Source of the DNA: Hydrogenibacillus sp.
GTDB taxonomy: Bacteria; Bacillota; Bacilli; Thermicanales; DSM-22653
Length of the DNA stretch: 64,000 bases
Direction: 5' to 3'
Assembly: GCA_014896255.1 (NCBI GenBank)
Contig: JADBKT010000020.1
Coordinates: 39,980 to 103,979, forward strand
This document shows positions 38,405-45,413 of the stretch, in pieces. Below the pieces are notes generated by a model, which saw only the letters and a list, made by a program, of their open reading frames with translations, did no database searches and was not told the origin of the DNA. A program made the position numbers and the translations under genes. Position 1 is the stretch's first letter. Each line of letters starts with the position of its first letter.

Positions 38405-39076
38405 ATGATGGCGATCGACGTCGATTTACTGCTGATTTTTCTTTCGTTGGGTCTTTCGGGCGCGTTGATGAGCCGACGCCTGCCGCCCGAGGTGCGTTCG
38501 AGGGCAGTGGATACGTGGCTCGGCGTCGGACTTTCGGCGGCTTTGGCCTGGAAGCTTGCGCCGCTTGTCTTTGATCCGACGTTGATCGGCGATCCGTTGC
38601 GTCTCTTTGTGCTCACGAGCGGCGACGTCGGTCTGTTTCTGGGCGGCGCGGCGGGATTGACGGCCTTTTTCATTTTGGAGCGGCGGCGGCTTGCGCACGG
38701 CGATCGCGCCGGGGTGTTCCGGGTTTTTGAAGGGCTGATGACGGTTTTGATCGCCGCCTACGGCTTGCATGGCCTGATGCTGGTGATGGGCGATCCGAGC
38801 ACACTCTGGCCTCTTTGGCGTTTTTTCATCGGTGCGGGGCTGATCGCCGCGGTCGCCGCCCGCCGGTCTCACGGGTTGTGTGCTCACGTCGTCCTTGCCG
38901 CCGGGTCGGTCATCGTGGTCGAAAGTTTTCATGCGTATCGCCTGTATTTCGGCTTGTCGCCGCTGCAGTGGGGGGCCGCTCTCGGCGCCGTCGTGTATCT
39001 TCTGTTGGCCGTCTGGGCGCATGAATGCGGATCCGCACGTAAGAACGGCCCGGCACGGCATAACGGTTCGGAATAG
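38405..39076 (+). CDS. Polytopic membrane protein, unknown function
   Basis: 223 residues with six to seven hydrophobic segments. Conserved-looking features include LSLGLSGALMSRRLP, a Lys in the second helix (WKLAPLVFD) and LYFGLSPLQWGA near the end. I do not recognise the family with confidence; the pattern is faintly reminiscent of prolipoprotein diacylglyceryl transferase-like proteins. It lies between a thioredoxin-like gene and ccdA with short gaps, so a role in the same envelope redox system is likely. Confidence 0.65.
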   Translation: MMAIDVDLLLIFLSLGLSGALMSRRLPPEVRSRAVDTWLGVGLSAALAWKLAPLVFDPTLIGDPLRLFVLTSGDVGLFLGGAAGLTAFFILERRRLAHGDRAGVFRVFEGLMTVLIAAYGLHGLMLVMGDPSTLWPLWRFFIGAGLIAAVAARRSHGLCAHVVLAAGSVIVVESFHAYRLYFGLSPLQWGAALGAVVYLLLAVWAHECGSARKNGPARHNGSE

Positions 39077-39097
39077 CATCCGAAAGCGGAGGGAGCG

Positions 39098-39817
39098 ATG
39101 ACGTTGCCGGTGGACTTGACGATCTGGGTGGCGTTTTGGGGCGGTGTCGTATCGTTTGTATCGCCGTGCGTGTTGCCGCTTTATCCATCGTTTTTGTCGT
39201 ACGTGACAGGGGTATCGGTGCGTGAAATGCGTGATTCGCCGACGCGGCAGGTGCGGTGGCGGGTTTTTGGGCATTCGCTGGCGTTCGCGCTGGGACTTTC
39301 GCTTGTTTATTTTATTCTCGGTTTCAGTTTTTCGAGCATCGGACGTTTTTTGCAGGATTATCAGCGTTTGATCGGCCAGATCGGCGGCGTTTTCGTGATC
39401 GCCTTCGGACTGGTTTTGCTCGGCTGGTTGAACGTCGGGTTTTTGAATCGCGAATGGCGCATGAATCTGAAGTGGCGCCCTGCGGGACTCTTGGGTTCGG
39501 CGTTGATCGGCTTCGTCTTCGGCGCCGGCTGGACGCCGTGCATCGGACCGGTGCTCGGGGCGATTTTGATCATGGCGGCAAGTCAACCGGACCTGGCAGC
39601 GTGGTATACGCTGTTCTTCTCCCTCGGGTTTTCCTTGCCCTTCGTCCTGCTCGGCCTTTTCATCGGAGGGACGCGGTGGATCATGCGCTATTCGGACGCC
39701 ATGGTGAAAATCGGCGGGGTGGTCATGGTCCTCATGGGTCTGCTCTTATTCACCGGACAGCTGAATAAAATCTCGGCGTATCTGACGTACCTGTTCGGCG
39801 CGGCGTGGTTGAATTGA
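39098..39817 (+). CDS. ccdA: CcdA/DsbD-family thiol-reductant transporter
   Basis: 239 residues, six helices. Both redox cysteines are in their usual contexts: SFVSPCVLPLYPS (helix 1) and GAGWTPCIGPVLGA (helix 4). It moves reducing equivalents from cytoplasmic thioredoxin to extracytoplasmic TlpA/ResA-type proteins, two of which are encoded just upstream. GGAGGG precedes ATG 39098. An IS607-type remnant follows immediately. Confidence 0.93.
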   Translation: MTLPVDLTIWVAFWGGVVSFVSPCVLPLYPSFLSYVTGVSVREMRDSPTRQVRWRVFGHSLAFALGLSLVYFILGFSFSSIGRFLQDYQRLIGQIGGVFVIAFGLVLLGWLNVGFLNREWRMNLKWRPAGLLGSALIGFVFGAGWTPCIGPVLGAILIMAASQPDLAAWYTLFFSLGFSLPFVLLGLFIGGTRWIMRYSDAMVKIGGVVMVLMGLLLFTGQLNKISAYLTYLFGAAWLN

Positions 39818-39861
39818 CATTTGAGATTACCTGGTATAAGTTAGCACTGGGTGGTATCCCA

Positions 39862-40136
39862 ATGAAACTCTACTCCATCGGCGAATTCGCCCGACTTCTG
39901 GGCGTCAGCGTCTCGACCCTTCGCAACCGAAGAAGACGGTCCTGTACGCCCGCATCTCCTCGGCCGGGCAGCAAAACGATCTGGAAAACCGGACGGAGTT
40001 TCTTCGGCATTTTGCCGCCCGAAGGCCGAAGGTGATCGCCGTCGAAAGCCTTGAACATCTGAGAGGGAAGGCGAAAAGCAAAGGCTTGAAGCCGCGTTTA
40101 AGATCGCCAAATATGGTTCGGAAGCTCGATCCGTAG
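39862..40136 (+). pseudogene. IS607 serine recombinase TnpA fragment fused to TnpB piece
   Basis: Starts with the MerR-like helix-turn-helix KLYSIGEFARLLGVSVSTLR, then after a deletion/frameshift continues as KKTVLYARISSAGQQNDLEN, the serine-recombinase active-site strand. It then joins a TnpB-like RuvC segment, VIAVESLEHLRGKAKSKG. Most of both proteins is missing, so there is no function. Confidence 0.8.
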
Positions 40137-40369
40137 GCGCGGCCTACACGAGCCGGACGTGTCCGGCTTGCGGCTACGTAGACGCCGGAAACCGAAACGG
40201 CGACCGGTTTCATTGCCGAAACTGCGGTTTTACCGGCGATGCGGACCATGTGGCGGCCATGAACATTGGCCGCCGGCTGCATGACCCTGAAATCCGGCGC
40301 TCGATGGAGCGCGTAAAGCATCCCGGACCTGCCAGGGTGTCGAGTTTGAAAGTACAAAGTACATGGTAG
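40085..40369 (+). pseudogene. TnpB C-terminal fragment (zinc ribbon and RuvC-III)
   Basis: In this frame about 95 residues read as the end of a TnpB nuclease: YTSRTCPACGYVDAGN, then FHCRNCGFTGDADHVAAMNI, i.e. the CxxC...CxxC zinc ribbon and the last RuvC Asp. There is no start codon and the preceding RuvC-I/II and REC parts are absent. Confidence 0.85.
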
Positions 40370-40450
40370 GTTTTTAGAAACAGGTTGTGCTAAACTGGAA
40401 GCGGACGGGGATCTTTAAGGAATCAAGGAATCGCGAAAAGGAGGGTCGGC

Positions 40451-40798
40451 ATGCCGGCCGAGTTGTTGAGCGCATCGCTCAAGGTGCATATGATGTGGGG
40501 GTTGTTGTTGCTCTTGTTTGTCTTGGCCGCCGTTTTCCGCCGGACGCCGGTCTTGCTGTGGCTGTTTCGCCTGTCGGCGCTGGCGATGGTCGCAAGCGGC
40601 CTGGTGCTGTTGATCGCCGTTCATTTTATGCCTTTTTTCGTGTTGAAAGCCGTACTCGGCGTCCTGCTCATCGGCCTGGCGGAGATGCTCCTGGCCCGAT
40701 TGCGCCGCGGAGAGCGTCCACCGGCGGTGCTCTGGGTGCTTTTCGTCGCGCTGTTCATCATCGTGCCGTTCCTCGGTTATAACGGCGCTTCGCTTTGA
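40451..40798 (+). CDS. YisL-family (DUF1516) membrane protein
   Basis: 115 residues, four hydrophobic helices. The pattern LFRLSALAMVASGLVLL ... FVLKAVLGVLLIGLAEMLL resembles Bacillus YisL. Function unknown. AAGGAGGG at 40438-40445 defines ATG 40451. An extended -10-like TGCTAAACT at the IS607 end (40387-40395) might now drive it. Confidence 0.75.
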   Translation: MPAELLSASLKVHMMWGLLLLLFVLAAVFRRTPVLLWLFRLSALAMVASGLVLLIAVHFMPFFVLKAVLGVLLIGLAEMLLARLRRGERPPAVLWVLFVALFIIVPFLGYNGASL

Positions 40799-40824
40799 TC
40801 CTGCGTGGATCCCGCTTTTTTTTT
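40797..40824 (+). terminator. Terminator after the yisL-like gene
   Basis: Short stem GATCC / GGATC with a five-base loop, then CCGC and nine T residues. The stem is weak but the T-run is long. Confidence 0.5.
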
Positions 40825-40836
40825 ATGCCCTGGAAA

Positions 40837-40899
40837 GAACATACGTTTGATTTACGGCGGAAAGACGGGTATACTGGAAGGAGGTTAGAACATACGTTC
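40837..40899 (+). promoter_or_regulatory. SOS promoter with two LexA (DinR) boxes
   Basis: GAACATACGTTT at 40837-40848 and GAACATACGTTC at 40888-40899 fit the Gram-positive LexA consensus CGAACRNRYGTTYC (core GAAC-N4-GTTY). Between them lies a promoter, TTGATT (40847-40852), 17 bases, TATACT (40870-40875). Box 1 abuts the -35 and box 2 covers the early transcribed region, so LexA would block both binding and clearance. Confidence 0.85.
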
Positions 40900-40933
40900 A
40901 AGTGCCGCCGGGTGGGGGCGTCCGGCGCACGAG

Positions 40934-42190
40934 ATGGGGCGAAGGATCGTGTCTGAACGCATCATTTTTTTGGCCGATATGGAGTCGTTTTTTGCTTCGG
41001 TGGAAGTCGCCGACCGTCCCGAGCTCGCCGGCCGTCCGGTGGTCGTGGCCGGAGACCCGGAGCGCCGCCACGGCATCGTGCTTGCGGCGACGCCGGAGGC
41101 GAAGCGGTGCGGGGTGAAGACGGCAATGCCGCTCTTTCAGGCCGAGCGGCTGTGTCCGGAGCTCGTCGTCGTCCGCCCGCGCATGCGGCGTTACATCGAC
41201 GTGTCGCTCATGATCTCGGATATTTTGTATCGCTATTCTGATCTCGTGGAGCCGTATTCGATCGATGAGCAGTTCGTCGACATGACCGGCACCGTGCATC
41301 TGTTCGGCACGCCGGGGGCGGCGGCGCGGCGGATGCAGGCGGAGATCCGGACCAAGACGGGCATACGGGCGCGGATCGGCATCGGGCCGAATAAGGTACT
41401 GGCGAAGATGGCCTGCGACGTGGCGAAGAAACGCCCCGAAGGGCTGTTTCGGACGACGGGGGACGATCTTCCGGCGTGGCTGCATCCGCTGCCGGTCGGG
41501 GAACTGTTCGGCGTCGGCGAGCGCATGGGCGCCCACCTGGAGCGCATGGGCATCCGCACCGTCGGGCAGCTTGCGGACTTTCCGGTGGAGCGTCTCCGGC
41601 GCCGTTTCGGCCTGGTGGGCGAGCGCTTGTGGCGGTTTGCCAACGGCATCGACCCGTCACCGGTCGTGCCGCCGGGCGCGCCGGGGGCGGAACTGCCGAA
41701 GAGCATCGGGCATGGGCTGACATTGCCGTACGATTATGCGCGCCAGCGGGAAATTGAGATCGTCTTGCTCGAGCTTACCGATCAGGTGTTGCGCCGCTTG
41801 CGGCGGGTGGGGGCGCTGGCGCGGACGGTGTCGGTCGGGGCGCGCGGCGCCGACTTTCGGCGGGAGAGCGGATTTGCGCGCGAGACGGCGCTTCCGACAC
41901 CGACGGATCTTGCCGAGGATGTGTACGCCGCGGTGAAGGCGCTCTTCCGCCGGCATTGGACGGGAGTGCCGCTGCGCCAGTTGTTCGTCGCCGTCTCCGG
42001 CCTTGTTCCGGGGGATGCCCGGCAGCTTGATCTGTTCATCGACCGGATCAAGTCGCGCCGCCTGGCGCGGGAAGTCGATGCGCTTCTCGAGCGCTATGGC
42101 CCGACGAGCGTGATGCGCGCGGTCTCGCTTCTGCCCGGCGCTCAGGCGCTCCGTCGGGCGACGAAGATCGGCGGCCATGAGGTGGAGTAA
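40934..42190 (+). CDS. Y-family DNA polymerase (PolY2/UvrX/YqjW type)
   Basis: 418 residues. Palm motifs FLADMESFFASVE (metal Asp) and EPYSIDEQFVDMTG (catalytic Asp-Glu), finger/thumb helix-hairpin-helix LPVGELFGVGERMGAHLERMGI, and little-finger domain. SIDEQFVD and the adjacent YolD gene point to the YqjW/UvrX branch rather than DinB. Translesion synthesis during SOS. Start at ATG 40934 or GTG 40949, as neither has a good ribosome-binding site. Preceded by two LexA boxes. Confidence 0.9.
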   Translation: MGRRIVSERIIFLADMESFFASVEVADRPELAGRPVVVAGDPERRHGIVLAATPEAKRCGVKTAMPLFQAERLCPELVVVRPRMRRYIDVSLMISDILYRYSDLVEPYSIDEQFVDMTGTVHLFGTPGAAARRMQAEIRTKTGIRARIGIGPNKVLAKMACDVAKKRPEGLFRTTGDDLPAWLHPLPVGELFGVGERMGAHLERMGIRTVGQLADFPVERLRRRFGLVGERLWRFANGIDPSPVVPPGAPGAELPKSIGHGLTLPYDYARQREIEIVLLELTDQVLRRLRRVGALARTVSVGARGADFRRESGFARETALPTPTDLAEDVYAAVKALFRRHWTGVPLRQLFVAVSGLVPGDARQLDLFIDRIKSRRLAREVDALLERYGPTSVMRAVSLLPGAQALRRATKIGGHEVE

Positions 42191-42235
42191 TCGATCGGGC
42201 GATTCGGCATGCGCGGTTCAGGAAGGCGCTTCAGC

Positions 42236-42598
42236 ATGAAGGGGGAGAAGATGGGCGTAAGAGAACCGAAAGATATCTGGCAGTCCAGCCGGATGATGCT
42301 TCCGGAGCATGCCCGCTCGCTCAGCCGTTGGGCGGAAGGGCTCGGCCTGACGCCGCTTCCGGAGGTGGACGAACAGCAACGCGCCTCCATCGAACGGTCG
42401 CTCATTCAGGCTCATGCCGAGGGCCGGACGCTCGTCTTCGTCGTGCATACGCCGCGCGGCGCGGCGCGGATCGCATCGCGCATCGCGCGTCTGGACGGGC
42501 GCCGCGGTGTGATCGTGCTGGCTTCCGGCCGGACGATCCCGTTTGCGCATATTCTCGATGTCGAGGAAACCCTGTTTGGTTCACGGGGCGGATCATGA
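42236..42598 (+). CDS. YolD-like family protein
   Basis: 120 residues with the family hallmark DIWQSSRMMLPEHARSL near the N-terminus. YolD/YqjX proteins are encoded beside UvrX/YqjW polymerases in Bacillus, and are suspected UmuD-like cofactors. ATG 42236 follows AGGAAGG at 42220-42226. Same operon as the polymerase. Confidence 0.88.
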   Translation: MKGEKMGVREPKDIWQSSRMMLPEHARSLSRWAEGLGLTPLPEVDEQQRASIERSLIQAHAEGRTLVFVVHTPRGAARIASRIARLDGRRGVIVLASGRTIPFAHILDVEETLFGSRGGS

Positions 42599-42604
42599 TA
42601 CAAT
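42576..42604 (+). promoter_or_regulatory. Promoter of the sufT-like gene
   Basis: TTGGTT at 42576-42581, 17-base spacer, TACAAT at 42599-42604, inside the 3' end of the yolD-like gene. Confidence 0.6.
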
Positions 42605-42633
42605 ACAAGCGAGGCGAAAGGAGGCGGGATGCG

Positions 42634-42990
42634 ATGGGCGACGAAGAACTGCTGCAACTCGCGCCGATCGAATTCGTCGGCGTCGACGACGAAACGGAAC
42701 GCGAACGTCTGGTCGATGCGCTGATGACCGTCGTCGACCCGGAGATCGGCATGGACATCGTCAATCTCGGGCTCGTTTATGAGATACACAAGGAAGGCGA
42801 TCGGCTCCGCGTCGTCATGACGCTCACGGCGATCGGATGTCCGCTGGCCGGGACGATCGTGAGCGACGTTAAAAACGCCGTGTTGCCGATCGGCGGCTAC
42901 AGCGACGTGGAAGTGGAGATCGTCTACTCCCCGCCGTGGGATCGGCACCGCCTGTCCCGCGTGGCGAAGATGGCCCTGGGTATGTACTGA
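42634..42990 (+). CDS. SufT-like MIP18/DUF59 Fe-S assembly protein
   Basis: 118 residues: DUF59 fold with VDPEIGMDIVNLGLVYEI and the conserved Cys in TAIGCPLAG (usually TSPGCPL or TAPGCPL). Homologs (Bacillus YitW, SufT) act in iron-sulfur cluster maturation. AAAGGAGG at 42617-42624 sets ATG 42634. Has its own promoter and a downstream terminator. Confidence 0.9.
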   Translation: MGDEELLQLAPIEFVGVDDETERERLVDALMTVVDPEIGMDIVNLGLVYEIHKEGDRLRVVMTLTAIGCPLAGTIVSDVKNAVLPIGGYSDVEVEIVYSPPWDRHRLSRVAKMALGMY

Positions 42991-43001
42991 GCGCGTCGCG
43001 C

Positions 43002-43595
43002 TCAGCGGGCGGTCGAAGTCGACCGCTTCTTTTTTTGTTTCTTTGGGCGTTTGGACGTACGGGAGGTGTTCTTCTTCGAAGATTTCGACGACGATTTGGC
43101 AGGTGATCGGGAAGGCGCATCGTCATCGCCGTCGGTCGTCGTTCCGGAACCGCCGAGACCGCCGAGCAGTCCGAGCAAGGCGTTGACGTCGATCGATTTG
43201 AGCAGCTGCTGGACGTTGGCCGCCACCGTGCCGAGCTGATTGACCGTCTGGGCGATCTTTTGAATATTGTTCATCGCCGTGCGGATCGTGTTCAATGTGT
43301 TTGCGATTTGTCCGGCGTCGATGTTGCGCAAGGCCTTGGCCAGTTCCGTCCAGTTCAACGGGTTCGACTTCCCGGGTTGAACCGGCGCCGGCGCCGGGCC
43401 GTACCATCCGTGCGGCGCGGGCGGCATCGGTCCGAACGGTCCCCGAGTGGCCGGAGGGCCCGGCGGCAACGGACGACGGGCAAACGGCACGCCCAGACCG
43501 GGATAACCCGAAACGCGTCCCGGGGGGGCCGGCGGTTTGGGGGAGCGGGGCATGAGAAACCCCAGCAGCGCGGAAAGAGGATTGGGTAGCGGCAC
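43002..43595 (-). CDS. Low-complexity protein, possible spore-coat associated
   Basis: 197 residues: Pro/Gly-rich N-terminus (1-75), a helical Asn/Ile/Leu/Ala-rich middle (NWTELAKALRNIDAGQIAN, about 80-145) and a Ser/Lys-rich basic tail (155-197). The layout recalls YqfQ/YppG-type spore-coat-associated proteins of Bacillus, but no domain is certain. GTG start with AAGGAGGG nine bases upstream on the minus strand argues that it is a real gene. Confidence 0.6.
   Translation of the reverse strand: MPLPNPLSALLGFLMPRSPKPPAPPGRVSGYPGLGVPFARRPLPPGPPATRGPFGPMPPAPHGWYGPAPAPVQPGKSNPLNWTELAKALRNIDAGQIANTLNTIRTAMNNIQKIAQTVNQLGTVAANVQQLLKSIDVNALLGLLGGLGGSGTTTDGDDDAPSRSPAKSSSKSSKKNTSRTSKRPKKQKKKRSTSTAR
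43009..43036 (+). terminator. Terminator after the sufT-like gene
   Basis: Perfect 8-base arms GCGGTCGA / TCGACCGC, then a T-rich tract (TTCTTTTTTT). It overlaps the last codons of the opposite-strand gene ending at 43002. Confidence 0.8.
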
Positions 43596-43771
43596 GGAAC
43601 GTTGCCCTCCTTATTGACGACCTGGAGCGACATCGGTCAGCGGGCGCAGACTTTTGGTAACAGCGTATGTGGCGTCTTTAACCGTTGTCCGCCCAATTTG
43701 CGCATGAAACGGACGGGCCGCGCATACGGTGTCAAGGAGCGAAGATCGCCCGTCGGACGGGGGGGCGGTGC

Positions 43772-44113
43772 ATGTCGGATTTCACCTTTCGCGCTCTTGT
43801 GCTGCTCATCGTCGCTCTGAACGCGGCGCTCGCCTGGGAGATCGCCTGGCGCGGCGTCGATCGCGTGCGCGTGCACGTCGAAAGCGAGGCGCTTCCGGCG
43901 ATGGTCGCCGAACCGCTCTTCCATGATTATGATTTTGAATACGAACTGACCGGGCAACATCGGGACGGGCCGTACCTCATTGAAACGTATCGTGAAGTGG
44001 AGGTCGTGCGGGACGCCGACGGACGGGCGCTCAGCCGTCGACCGACCGGAGAGACGATCCGCCTGCGCTACGTCGCCGAACCGGAAGGTTACGAACTGTA
44101 TATCGACGATTGA
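43772..44113 (+). CDS. Small single-span membrane protein, unknown
   Basis: 113 residues: one N-terminal helix (about 7-24) followed by a hydrophilic, acidic extracytoplasmic domain ending in YELYIDD. No family recognised. ATG 43772 lies behind a G-rich stretch. The frame extends upstream to 43685 without support. It is followed by the bioY control region. Confidence 0.55.
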   Translation: MSDFTFRALVLLIVALNAALAWEIAWRGVDRVRVHVESEALPAMVAEPLFHDYDFEYELTGQHRDGPYLIETYREVEVVRDADGRALSRRPTGETIRLRYVAEPEGYELYIDD

Positions 44114-44117
44114 TTAA

Positions 44118-44169
44118 GTAAACCTAAAATGAAATTAATGTTGACAAAACAGCCCGCCTGCGCTACGAT
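44118..44169 (+). promoter_or_regulatory. bioY promoter with BirA-like operator
   Basis: -35 TTGACA (44141-44146), 17-base spacer, -10 TACGAT (44164-44169). Overlapping the -35 is a dyad GTAAAC (44118-44123) and GTTGAC (44140-44145) separated by 16 bases. This resembles the Firmicute BirA operator GTTAAC-N14-16-GTTAAC with one mismatch per arm. Biotin-dependent repression is inferred. Confidence 0.6.
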
Positions 44170-44187
44170 TGGGCCGGGAGGGAGAAC

Positions 44188-44775
44188 ATGCGTTATTCGA
44201 CACGCGATATCGCGACCATCGGTTTGTTCGTCGCCCTGTCGGCGACGAGCGTCTACATCGCCCGCATCGTGCCGCCCGTGATGATCTTCGGGGTATCCGT
44301 GCCGATCAGTTTCATGCCCGCCATCTCGGCACTTTCCGGTATCCTGTTGGGGCCGAAAAACGGCGCGACGGCGATGTTCGTCTATCTCATCGGCGGGTTG
44401 ATCGGACTGCCGATATATGCCGGGGGAACGGGCGGCCCCCAATACATCTTCGCGCCGACGTTCGGCTTTATCATCGGCTTCATCGTCGCGGCGTGGTTGG
44501 CCGGCGTGATCGCGGCGCGGACAAACCGTCTTACGCGTCTTACGGCCGCCGCCGTCCTGGCGTTGGTGCCGCTTTACGCCATCGGCATCGTCTACATGGC
44601 GCTCATTTCCGATTTCTATCTGCGCCAGCCGGTGTCGATCGGAGCGCTGACCATCTCCATGGGTCCGTTTATGATCAAAGACGTCGTCGAAAACATCGGC
44701 GCCGGCGCTTTGGCGGCGGCGCTCATGCGCCGTCTGGCGCCGGAGCGCGATGCTTCTGCTTCGGCCGGACGTTAA
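44188..44775 (+). CDS. bioY: Biotin transporter BioY
   Basis: 195-residue substrate-binding S component (ECF-type) with about six helices. FVYLIGGLIGLPIYAGGTGG and PTFGFIIGF are the BioY signatures. It works alone or with EcfA/EcfT, which are not in this window. GGGAGG precedes ATG 44188. A probable BirA-type operator overlaps its promoter. Confidence 0.92.
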   Translation: MRYSTRDIATIGLFVALSATSVYIARIVPPVMIFGVSVPISFMPAISALSGILLGPKNGATAMFVYLIGGLIGLPIYAGGTGGPQYIFAPTFGFIIGFIVAAWLAGVIAARTNRLTRLTAAAVLALVPLYAIGIVYMALISDFYLRQPVSIGALTISMGPFMIKDVVENIGAGALAAALMRRLAPERDASASAGR

Positions 44776-44831
44776 GTCGGCCGATCGTTCGGAGATGGTC
44801 CAAGTAACGATGGACGATGACGAGGCGTTTG

Positions 44832-44861
44832 GACCGCGCGAAGGGCGCGGTCATTTCTTTT
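44832..44861 (+). terminator. Terminator after bioY
   Basis: 8-base perfect stem GACCGCGC / GCGCGGTC, loop GAAGG, followed by ATTTCTTTT. Confidence 0.75.
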
Positions 44862-44982
44862 GGCCGCAGTTTCTTCCGCTGGCGTTTTCTGGTACGATGA
44901 ATCATAAGCTGTCCCCCGTCGCTAAGCGCAGTGACGGCGGATGACCGTTCGGTCTCATGGAAAGGAGGCATATGCGTACGTT

Positions 44983-45312
44983 ATGGTCGCCCGGTGGATC
45001 ATCAACGCCGTCGGTCTGATGCTGCTTCCGGTCGTCATCAGCGGCATCCGCGTCGACAATTTCCTCGTCGCGCTCGTCGCCGCGATTCTGCTCGGCTTGG
45101 CGAACGCGCTCATTCGTCCGGTGCTCCTTATCCTTACGCTTCCGCTCAATTTTCTGACGCTCGGCTTGCTTACGTTCGTCATCAACGGTCTCATGCTCTT
45201 GCTGGTGTCGGCGGTGGTAAAGGGTTTTTACGTCGATTCATTTCTATCCGCGATCTTCGGTTCCATTCTGCTGTCGATCATCAGCGCGGTGCTCTCGCGC
45301 TTTGTCCGGTAG
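44983..45312 (+). CDS. YvlD/phage-holin IV family membrane protein
   Basis: 109 residues, four hydrophobic helices; RWIINAVGLMLLPVVISGI and NALIRPVLLILTLPLNFLT are characteristic of the YvlD-type (holin family IV) membrane proteins. Function unknown. AAAGGAGG at 44962-44969 lies 13 bases before ATG 44983. The ATG at 44941 has no ribosome-binding site. Confidence 0.8.
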   Translation: MVARWIINAVGLMLLPVVISGIRVDNFLVALVAAILLGLANALIRPVLLILTLPLNFLTLGLLTFVINGLMLLLVSAVVKGFYVDSFLSAIFGSILLSIISAVLSRFVR

Positions 45313-45413
45313 CGCCGCATGTGTGGCGGCGGCTCTTTAAGTAGCGCCTGAGGGCGTCATGTGTTAGAATGGGGAGCGAATCCGCGGAGATCGAGTCATT
45401 GCAGGAGGAAACG

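Larger units (their letters stand above)
39834..40395 (+). mobile_element. Internally deleted IS607-family element
   Basis: About 560 bases containing the beginning of an IS607-type tnpA and the end of tnpB, fused after internal deletion. Near the proposed ends are inverted copies of a short motif: TTAGCAC at about 39841 and GTGCTAA at about 40387 (with partly matching flanks). The boundaries are approximate because IS607 elements lack classical terminal repeats and target duplications. It separates ccdA from the yisL-like gene. Confidence 0.7.
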
